Origin: Acidobacteriota bacterium
GTDB taxonomy: Bacteria; Acidobacteriota; Blastocatellia; Pyrinomonadales; Pyrinomonadaceae
Direction: 5' to 3'
Length of the DNA: 55,475 bases
NCBI GenBank assembly: GCA_003222975.1
Contig: QHXN01000025.1
Coordinates: 1 to 55,475 of the forward strand
Shown: positions 1 to 7,060 of the stretch, piece by piece
Position numbering within the stretch: position 1 is the stretch's first letter
How the letters are laid out: every line of letters begins with the position of its first letter
Position numbers and translations under genes: made by a program
The notes under the pieces: generated by a model
The model's database searches: none
What the model was told of the DNA's origin: nothing
The model's input: the letters and a program-made list of their open reading frames with translations, nothing else

Positions 1-137
1 ACGCACTCCGATAAAATCTGAAAGGGAGCGTTGTAGGACGTGGCCCCTATTGAAATAGAAGAGGCGCGACTTTCAGTCATCGCCGAAATCTATGCACTGA
101 AAGTGCATAGTGGTTTGATCCTATCCTGGACGGCTCC

Positions 138-491
138 GTGCCCTTCATACCGAACTTTTCCGCCTTCGTCGCCAGACTGCTCAATCAGACGGCGTTGGTG
201 GTGAATCCCGCGCCGGCGGGGCCATTCGATTCACCGTTCGCAAATCTTTCGTTCAACGAGAAAGTCGTCGTCTTTCAGTACCTCGACGCCGCCGACGCGG
301 TCAAGCCGCTGGCCGGCATTTTGCCCGCATTCACCGCGTACATCTGCTATTCGGAAGCGAGCGTTTTGGACCGGGCGACTCATACGATTACCGGCCAGCC
401 GGTCGGGTGGTCGCTTTCAAACTACGAGGGCGCAAACGACGGCTTTGGTGAGTTCCTCGGCTATTTCGAAAATCGCCGTCGGGCGGATTGA
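138..491 (+). CDS. Small conserved protein paired with GMC oxidoreductase; N-terminus possibly missing
   Basis: A 117-residue reading frame from a GTG start, ending 19 bases before the GMC oxidoreductase start. It is rich in aromatic and small residues and ends in a tail containing LGYFENRR. From memory, similar small proteins sit directly before FAD-dependent GMC oxidoreductases, in the manner of the third subunit of gluconate dehydrogenase. The role as accessory or assembly subunit is inference. The frame is open only from base 111, after a TAG at 108-110, and there is no convincing ribosome site before the GTG. A second frame (bases 39 to about 130) is open upstream, so the true N-terminus may lie there behind a frameshift, or may be cut near the window edge. 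No signal peptide is visible in what remains. Confidence 0.55.
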   Translation: MPFIPNFSAFVARLLNQTALVVNPAPAGPFDSPFANLSFNEKVVVFQYLDAADAVKPLAGILPAFTAYICYSEASVLDRATHTITGQPVGWSLSNYEGANDGFGEFLGYFENRRRAD

Positions 492-510
492 CGATGCAAG
501 GAGGAGTTCG

Positions 511-2273
511 ATGAGAGACGTGATCGTTGCAGGCGCAGGGGGCGGCGGGGCGGTCATTGCGAAGGAATTGGCGGCACAGGGACTCGACGTGCTCTTGCTC
601 GAAGCAGGCCCGCGCTTCGGCAATCTCGAAAGCGATTGGTCTCACTTTGAGAGTGATGCCAACGGACTCTTTGGTGGTTATCTGCGGTTCGGCCCGGCTG
701 ACCTTTCGCGGCCCGCATGGCTGCGCGACCTGCCGCAGAGTTCGCTTTTTTTGCAGCTCTCCGGCGTCGGCGGCACGACCAATCATTATCAGGGAAATTC
801 TCCGCGAGCCATGCCGGGCGCGTTTGCCGGTTATCAGGGAGACGACCGCGCCGCCTACGATACGGCACACCTTTTCCCCTTCAGCTACCGCGAACTGATT
901 CCCTATTACGAGTGGGTCGAGCATACGCTTCCGGTTGAGACCGCGCCCATGGGAACGAAGGAGGACGTGTTTCTCCGTGGCGCGCAATTGCTCGGCCTGC
1001 CGGTGCAAAGGTCGAAGGAGATCACGCGGGCCGCCTGCCGCGCGCAGGAAAACGCCATCCTCCAGCCGAGTGGAACGGCGGGCAAGACAAGCGATCCGTC
1101 GAAGCTGCGATTCCCACAGGCGAAGGGCTGCACCTTCTGCGGCCATTGCGGGCAAGGGTGCTTCCTGCCGCGCCACGCGCCCATAAACCTAAAGTCGAAA
1201 CGTGCAACCTCTGTGAGCTATATGCCGATGGCTCTGACCGCCGATCTGTGGTCGCGTGGAGGAAGGCCGTAAAGCTGATCACCGATGCTTTTGCGGTGCG
1301 CGTGAATATGGATTCGCAGTCGATTGCCAGAAGCATCACCTGGCGAATCGGCGCAACCGGCGAACTCTTTACCGAAGAGGCCGCGGTCATCGTCCTCGCA
1401 TGCGGTACGGCGGAGAGCCCGCGGCTGTGGCTGAACAGCGGGCTACCAAACCCGAATGGATGGGTGGGCGCAGGACTGACGGACCATTTTGTTGATCTCG
1501 TCGTCGGCGTGATGCCCTTCTATACCGGCCTCACGAAAGGCTCCGGCTCCGGCGCCAGAATTGATTATCCCGGCTACGGGATGATCGAAGTAGTCGGTCA
1601 ACCGCCCGGCACGACCGCGGGCCTTTCGGCGTTCAGTGACGCCGGCATCGCGGGCTTTTACAACAACGGACTGCCGGAAGGGCATGGGGCGGACACCGCG
1701 GGCCGCCTCTTGGGCCGCGATCTGAAGACGGCGATGTCGAACGTTGACAGATTGCTCTACATCGATGTCTTCACCGACGACGACGTAGAGGCACAAAACC
1801 GCGTCACGCTTTCGAGCAATGTTCCGCCCGATGAGCACGGCCCCGTACCGCGGATCGAGATTCAATACCGCAACCGTTCAGCGAGAACAATCCGCAATCG
1901 TGAATACCTTGTCGAGCAGGCCGTGCGACTGCTGCGGGCGCTCGGCGCCGCGCGGGTTCACCGGATCAACAAGCCGCCTTTCGTCATCCACAGCCACGGC
2001 ACGATGCGGATGGGCACCCAGCCGGGTAATTCTGTTCTCGACGCAAACGCGGAATCGCGCTGGGTCAGGCGACTATTTATTGCCGACAATTCGGCGCTCG
2101 CAAACGGGCTAGGCGGGCCGAATCCGACGCTGACAACGCAGGCCCTGGCAACACGAATCGCTGAGAAGATATTTCAAACATACTTCGGTGGAAGCCCCTG
2201 GGTAGCTAACTCAAACGCCGTTTCGTCGGTCGATCATTCGGTGACGGAGGCCGTCATTCGACGTGGTCTGTAG
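511..2273 (+). pseudogene. GMC-family FAD-dependent oxidoreductase, interrupted by one frameshift
   Basis: Starts at ATG 511 behind a good ribosome site (AAGGAGG at 498-504). The N-terminus carries the FAD dinucleotide-binding loop (VAGAGGGGAVIAKEL), followed by a cysteine-rich stretch (CTFCGHCGQGC). The C-terminal half has the GMC hallmarks: HSHGTMRMG with the catalytic-type histidine, and the FAD-contacting ending ADNSALANGLGGPNPTLT. The two halves lie in different frames: frame one runs to 1272 and frame two takes over near 1262. Inserting one base at 1262/1263 restores GG-KAV and a continuous protein of about 587 residues. Family role: oxidation of sugars or alcohols with electrons passed on, probably with the small upstream protein as partner. 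Either a real mutation or a one-base sequencing loss. The family call is secure; the substrate is unknown. Confidence 0.85.
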
Positions 2274-2401
2274 AGCGCAAATTTGCAAGTGAGATGAAGG
2301 AAATTTTATGCGAACAAGACGAATTAATCCTCGCTTGAGCCACAACGCTAGGGTTATGGCGAGCGCGGAAATCTGTAAGAGAAGGGGTAGTCGAAAATGT
2401 T

Positions 2402-2504
2402 CCGGCTCTGTTGACAACCTCCGAGTCGGGCACAACATCTAGTTCCGAACTTGCCGAGCGGCACGATGACTTGAAGTCGGGGGCAAGGATGTCAACAGAG
2501 CCGG
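2402..2504. repeat. 103-bp element with perfect 15-bp inverted repeats
   Basis: CCGGCTCTGTTGACA at 2402-2416 is matched by its exact reverse complement at 2490-2504. The 73 bases between hold no convincing gene. The arms resemble insertion-sequence termini and the size suits a MITE or a solo remnant, but I see no flanking target duplication. The element lies between the GMC gene and the broken Uma2 gene, in a stretch (2274-2529) otherwise without features. Confidence 0.5.
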
Positions 2505-2529
2505 GAGTAGGCTGCGCTCAGCCCTATCT

Positions 2530-3166
2530 ATGCAACGAAGCCCTGTTGAAGAGTATCTCACGCTGGAACGCGGGTCTGAAGAGCGTCACGAGTACCTCGA
2601 CGGGCGATCTATGCAATGGCCGGTGAAAGCGAAGAACATGGCGACATCTGCGTGAATATTGTTGGCGAACTTCGCACACAGTTAAGAGGCCGGCCCTGTC
2701 GCGTCTGGACTAAAGATGTGAAAGTCCGCAGCGGCCCAACGCCCGAGCCATACCAGACGACCAGAGGGTTGTTCTCTTACCCCGATGTGGTATCTGCGAC
2801 AAGCGGCAATATCACGACCAGCACCGTGATGTCTTGCTCAACCCGAAGATCATCATTGATGTCTTATCACCTTCGACCGAAGCTTTTGATCGCGGCGAGA
2901 AGTTCCGGCGTTATCGCACGTACATTGATTCGCTGACCGATTACGTCCTCGTCTCGCAAGCAATGGCGCTCGTCGAGCGTTATCGCCGTCAACCAAATAC
3001 CGAGTGGGTCCTATCTGCGGTCAGCGAGCTTGAGGGAGACTTACACCTTGCGTCAATAGACTGTTCCCTGCGGCGCGCGGAAGTCTACGACCGCGTCACG
3101 TTCCCGGCGGAGACGCATGAGAACCCGGACGGGGAGTATGTAGTACGTGGTGTGACCTGCCGATAA
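2530..3166 (+). pseudogene. Uma2-family (DUF820) PD-(D/E)XK nuclease-like gene, two frameshifts
   Basis: Three frame segments read in order as one Uma2 protein. Segment one, from ATG 2530, contains EEYLTLE and HEYLDG. Segment two, about 2608-2791, contains AMAGESEEHG, VNIVGELRTQLRGRPC and FSYPDVV. Segment three, 2791-3166, contains DVLLNPKIIIDVLSPST, DRGEKFRRYR and DYVLVSQ. Adding one base near 2608 (D-G-R-I-Y-A-M-A-G) and one near 2791 (P-D-V-V-I-C-D-K) restores a protein of about 212 residues, the usual family length. The family has a restriction-endonuclease-like fold and occurs in many paralogues in Cyanobacteria, Chloroflexota and Acidobacteriota; its biological role is poorly known. As written the gene is not translatable. 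The next 300 bases (3167-3464) show no gene or clear structure. Confidence 0.8.
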
Positions 3167-3464
3167 TAGCCGTGCTTTGGACGGCCGCCGGGGGCTAAAT
3201 TATCAGCAAATCTTACGTGGTCTCGCTTGGTCTCAGCAGATGCCTCGGACGTGATGACCGGTGCAGTGCGGCCCGCCGGTGTTCGACTCTTTCAGTCTAG
3301 CCGCGGTATCCTCCTGTCTTAAGGGGCGGCTAAGAGGCCTCTCGTCGTCTGCTGCGACGAAGGCTGGATTAATGTCCCTGCGTTACGGAAGTATCTCGCC
3401 CACGGATAGGCTCTAGAGTAGCAAAGTGCCTGGTTCGCGGTGCTAAGCTACCGACCTGCATCAA

Positions 3465-3731
3465 CTAAACCGCTACTACAGGCGGTCGAAAATTTCGGAG
3501 CGTAAATTCCGCCGGCTCGTGCGCCACTTCGCGCTCGACCTGACGGCCAGCGACGCGGCGCAACTGACGGGACTCTCGCGCCATAGCGCGACTTCGATCT
3601 TTCTCAAAATCAGAGAGCGCATAGCGGAAGAGTGTGAACGCGCCTCGCCCTTTTCTGGCTGCGAAGTCGAGGTCGACGAGAGTTACTTCGGCGCGCGCCG
3701 CGTCCGAGGCAAGAGCGCGCCGAAAGTCTGA
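3465..3731 (+). mobile_element. IS1595-family transposase, N-terminal fragment
   Basis: The frame reads NRYYRRSKISERKFRRLVRH, then SDAAQLTGLSRHSATSIFLK (a helix-turn-helix-like region), IRERIAEECE and FSGCEVEVDESYFGARRVRGK, the start of the ISXO2-like DDE domain with its first catalytic aspartate. Homology stops after RRVRGK and the frame ends at 3729-3731. Members are normally 220-300 residues, so about two thirds is missing. The expected start falls at a CTA codon (3465-3467); the first usable start is GTG 3519, inside the conserved region, so the start also looks lost. The fragment abuts an IS982-like fragment on the opposite strand. Confidence 0.75.
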
Positions 3732-4000
3732 AAACCAGGCTCCAGGCGGTTCAATCGCAGGACGGAAGTTTGATAGCCGGGGAGGCGTGGGAACCACTCC
3801 CGCCAATACTTCTCAATCAAGCGGTGCAGCCTCTTCTTCTCAAAGCAACCCTCCACTTGGGCAAAGAACCAGATGGTGACGAGTTCCTGGTCAGTGAACT
3901 CTGGCTGACGGTTATTGCTCAAGCGTTGAAAACATGACGCTGACGAAGTATGGTAGATTTGACAGACAAACAGGTAGATTTCAATCAGTAGGTTTTCCAT
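3683..4000 (-). mobile_element. IS982-family transposase, N-terminal fragment
   Basis: From ATG 4000 on the minus strand the 105-codon frame reads like an IS982 transposase N-terminus: QPEFTDQELVTIWFFAQVEG, then CFEKKRLHRLIEKYW, REWFPRLPGYQT and LRLNRLEPGFQTF. Similarity ends near base 3720, where the IS1595 fragment begins; the last dozen codons are antisense to that fragment. The DDE catalytic core is absent, so the element is dead. The two fragments meet within a few bases, so one insertion or deletion event removed the 3' parts of both. Confidence 0.7.
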
Positions 4001-4115
4001 GGTAAGAAAATTCTACTAATTCTGCCGTTTGTCTGTCTTCTCAACTACTGATTCGCATAACTATCATTTGCCACTTGCGTCTCACGACCCAAGCGATGGT
4101 CAGGAAGCAGGCTGA

Positions 4116-5366
4116 TTGTTGAAGATAGCGGTCTGGCATAACTTACCCAGCGGCGGCGGAAAGCGTGCGCTTTATTATTTTGTTCGTGGTCTGGTAGGAC
4201 GTGGACACAAGCTCGCTTGCTGGAGTCTGGACACAGCCGCCCATTCATATTTGTCCCTCTCGGAATTTGTGTCCGAACGTATTATCTCTTCCGACTTCAA
4301 AGGCCGCTCAGGCAAGAGTTTTACCGACAAATGGCGATCCGACTTCAATAAAACAGTGGATCGCATGAGGGCGTTTGATCAGGCGTGCCAGCTCTGCGCT
4401 CACGAAATTGAAGCGGGCGACTTTGACGTACTCTTTGCCAACAGCGCTCTCCACTACTACGTGCCTTATATCATGCGGCACCTGCAGATGAAGAAGGTGC
4501 TGTACCTACAGGAACCTTGCCGGTTCCTCTATGAGGCTTGGCCGGTCCTTCCCTGGGTGTCTAATGCTCCTGAGGACCTGGAGCAAGCGGACCTCTTCCG
4601 TCCCCGCCGGTTCATTGCGGATTACTCGCTCTTGCAGACCCTGCGGCTGCAGGCCAAACAAGAGTGGCTCAACGTTAGGTCCTGCGATCACGTTCTCGTC
4701 AATTCATATTTCAGCCGTGAAAGTGTACTCCGGACTTATGGAGTGGACGCCAAGGTCTGCTATCTCGGCGTTGACACAACGCTTTTTCGTGACCTCGGAT
4801 TGCCGCGCGAGCGCGTCATCGTCGGGCTCGGCTCGTTCGATTCAATCAAGGGAGTGGACCTGGCTGTGAAGGCCGTGGCTTTGCTGCCTGAACCTCGTCC
4901 TCCGCTCGTGTGGATCGCCAATTCAGGAAACGAAGCTTACCGGAATGCGATCATTGAACTCGCTCGTTCACTAGGGGTCGAGCTGCGGATTCAGATGGCT
5001 ATCTCTGATGCTGACCTCGTCGCAATCTTGAACAAAGCTACGTTGCTGCTCTACACATCAAGGCTTGAGCCTTTCGGTTTCGCGCCCCTTGAGGCGAATG
5101 CCTGTGGTTTACCGGTAGTTGGCATCGCGGAAGGCGGCATTCGCGAAACTGTTCAGGATGGGGTCAACGGTTTTCTGGTTGATCCTGAGGCGGAAAGTAT
5201 CGCGCGTGCTGCCGGCCAACTCTTGCAGAATCCGGCGCTGACAAGGCAAATGGGGGAGCGGGCCGTCATCAACGTGCAGCGGAGTTGGAACGTCGAGAGC
5301 AGCATTGACCGGCTTGAGACAATTCTGCTTCAAGCCGTTTCAGCTAAGACGGGCCAGACGGGTTAG
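4116..5366 (+). CDS. Family 4 glycosyltransferase (GT-B fold)
   Basis: A 416-residue protein starting at TTG 4116 or the adjacent TTG 4119; a stop codon lies directly upstream and AGGAAGCAGG (4101-4110) can serve as ribosome site. The N-terminal Rossmann half begins KIAVWHNLPSGGGKRALYYF, typical of retaining GT4 enzymes. The C-terminal half carries LGSFDSIKGVDLAVKA and the donor-site EX7E motif EPFGFAPLE (residues 318-326), then ANACGLPVV and GIRETVQDGVNGFLV. It should transfer a sugar from a nucleotide-sugar donor to a growing cell-surface glycan; acceptor and linkage cannot be read. A GT8-like gene follows after 35 bases on the same strand, so the two are probably co-transcribed. IS debris lies directly upstream. 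Confidence 0.88.
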   Translation: MLKIAVWHNLPSGGGKRALYYFVRGLVGRGHKLACWSLDTAAHSYLSLSEFVSERIISSDFKGRSGKSFTDKWRSDFNKTVDRMRAFDQACQLCAHEIEAGDFDVLFANSALHYYVPYIMRHLQMKKVLYLQEPCRFLYEAWPVLPWVSNAPEDLEQADLFRPRRFIADYSLLQTLRLQAKQEWLNVRSCDHVLVNSYFSRESVLRTYGVDAKVCYLGVDTTLFRDLGLPRERVIVGLGSFDSIKGVDLAVKAVALLPEPRPPLVWIANSGNEAYRNAIIELARSLGVELRIQMAISDADLVAILNKATLLLYTSRLEPFGFAPLEANACGLPVVGIAEGGIRETVQDGVNGFLVDPEAESIARAAGQLLQNPALTRQMGERAVINVQRSWNVESSIDRLETILLQAVSAKTGQTG

Positions 5367-5401
5367 AGGCTCGGCAGTCGTTTAACCAGGAAGAAGTCGT
5401 G

Positions 5402-6604
5402 ATGACTCAGGGCCGTGCAGTTTGCACTATCATCGCCAAAAACTATGTTGCGTTCGCGCGGACGTTGGCACAGTCGTTCCTCTCTTTCCATCCGGGTTAC
5501 AAGTGTTACGTCCTCATCGTTGATGATTTCGAAGGCTACGTCAATCCACCTGATGAATGCTTCGAGATAGTTAAGCTAACTGATTTGAAAATTCCAAGCC
5601 TTCCCGGCTTTTGCTTCAAATACAATGTTAAGGAGTTGTGCACCGCGGCCAAGGCCCATCTGCTCGATTATTTGATCCGCGAAAAATCTGTCGAAAGGTT
5701 GCTTTACCTTGACCCGGACGTCCTGGTTACGGGGGCGCTGGATGGACTTTACGAAAAGCTCGCTACTTATGACATCGTTCTTACTCCGCACTTAGATACA
5801 GACTATCCCGACGACGACTTACTGCCTGACGACGGATACATTTTAAGAGCCGGGCAATTCAATCTGGGTTTCATCGGAGTCAATGCAAGCGGGAATGCGC
5901 AAAAGTTTCTGAATTGGTGGAAGCCAAAATTGTATCAGAAGTGCGTCGTTGACTTGTTGAATGGCTACTTTGTGGACCAGAAATTCATAGACTTTGTGCC
6001 GCTCTTCTTTGAGCAGGTGCTGGTTGAGAAAGACATGGGCTACAACGTCGCCTACTGGAACCTGCACAGCCGCCGAGTCAGGAGCGAGAAGGGTCAATGG
6101 AAATGTAACGATGGGCCTTTGTATTTCTTCCACTTCAGCGGCTATCAGCCGGAGAGCAACGCCATCTCAAACCATATCCCGGAGAGTCTGGCGCGCTACG
6201 GTTTTTCGAACCGGCGGGACCTGCGAAAATTATTTGCTCAGTACCAAGAACTGCTTATCGCAAATAGTTACCAGCAGGCGATCTCATGGCCTTACACCTT
6301 TGGCTATTTCAAGTCAGGTGAGCCCATCCCCTCTGACCTCAGGCTTCATTACCGAAGCCTTCCGGCAGAGTGGCGACGTTTCGGCAACCCCTTCGAATCC
6401 GAAGAGTTAAAACGTCGGATTAACGTCGAGGTGAGTTCCATGACCAGCATCGAACAACTGAACGCGATTCTGAATTCAAGGGCCTGGCGCTGGGTGTGTC
6501 GTTACGGTCGTTTCAAAAACCGCTTTCTGGCACCGGCTCAACACCTTTTCGCCCACCTCTTTGGCATCAGGCGCAGAGTCATTCAGCATTCGGAAAAGCG
6601 CTAA
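5402..6604 (+). CDS. GT8-like glycosyltransferase (GT-A fold)
   Basis: Start ATG 5402 (in-frame GTG 5399 is an alternative), with AGGAAG about 8 bases upstream; 400 residues. The opening TIIAKNYVAFARTLAQSF and the nucleotide-sugar/metal motif LYLDPDVLV (DxD at residues 104-106) are characteristic of GT8-type enzymes and of the domain found in Acidobacteria and Cyanobacteria glycan clusters. FNLGFIGVN and FFHFSGY further on fit the same fold, as do conserved histidine and glycine positions late in the domain. No membrane segment is visible; the C-terminus is basic. It is cotranscribed with the upstream GT4 gene and probably acts on the same glycan at the inner membrane face. The exact CAZy family is less certain than the fold. 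Confidence 0.82.
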   Translation: MTQGRAVCTIIAKNYVAFARTLAQSFLSFHPGYKCYVLIVDDFEGYVNPPDECFEIVKLTDLKIPSLPGFCFKYNVKELCTAAKAHLLDYLIREKSVERLLYLDPDVLVTGALDGLYEKLATYDIVLTPHLDTDYPDDDLLPDDGYILRAGQFNLGFIGVNASGNAQKFLNWWKPKLYQKCVVDLLNGYFVDQKFIDFVPLFFEQVLVEKDMGYNVAYWNLHSRRVRSEKGQWKCNDGPLYFFHFSGYQPESNAISNHIPESLARYGFSNRRDLRKLFAQYQELLIANSYQQAISWPYTFGYFKSGEPIPSDLRLHYRSLPAEWRRFGNPFESEELKRRINVEVSSMTSIEQLNAILNSRAWRWVCRYGRFKNRFLAPAQHLFAHLFGIRRRVIQHSEKR

Positions 6605-6649
6605 TTGCCGATGCGCGACGCAAGGTGGCTGCCGCAGCAATATTGGGAG

Positions 6650-6905
6650 GTTCTCAAAAAGTCTGTGTAAGTGGCAATAATCAACCGCTCAGTCTCGAAA
6701 GGAGATTTGATCATGCCACCGATCCGTCCCGAACTGCTCGACGAGCTTTTGAAAGACTGACAGAAGCCCGAAGACCTGCTCGGCGACAACGGCCTGCTCC
6801 AGCAGTTCACCAAGGCTTTAGTCGAGCGCGTCCTCCAGGGCGAACTCACCCACCACCTCGGCTACGAGAAGCACGCGCCGGAGGGCAAGAACTCCGCAGA
6901 TTCTG
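6650..6905 (+). mobile_element. IS256-family left end with transposase N-terminal fragment
   Basis: After a terminal-repeat-like stretch (AAAAAGTCTGTGTAA, about 6656-6670) a ribosome site GAAAGGAG precedes ATG 6713. The frame reads PPIRPELLDELLKD, then a TGA at 6758-6760, then KPEDLLGDNGLLQQFTKAL, VERVLQGELTHHLGYEKH and EGKNS, the usual N-terminus of Mutator-type transposases. The TGA replaces what is normally cysteine or another residue, and similarity ends near 6903, before the catalytic domain. Roughly 65 of about 400 residues remain. Bases 6906-7042 have no recognisable content. A second copy of the same kind of fragment lies at 26666. Confidence 0.75.
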
Positions 6906-7060
6906 CGATGAGTTGGAAGAAACAATCAAGCGGTCGCCCAATCAGTTTTCTCCGAATCGACCGCCGATGGATCGCTTGGGCGTGAGCAATCGCTTCCAGA
7001 CACGATTATTCAAAGGCGTTGAAGCGCGAGAATGTATCTGATCAAGGAGGGGAATTGACC

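Noticed and set aside
1258..1266. Programmed frameshift in the GMC gene
   Set aside because: No slippery heptamer with a stem-loop or Shine-Dalgarno-like stimulator; the change fits a one-base loss.
3961..4037. 11-bp inverted repeat GACAGACAAAC / GTTTGTCTGTC
   Set aside because: One arm lies inside the IS982 coding fragment and the other just outside; not at element ends, so probably chance or a minor hairpin.
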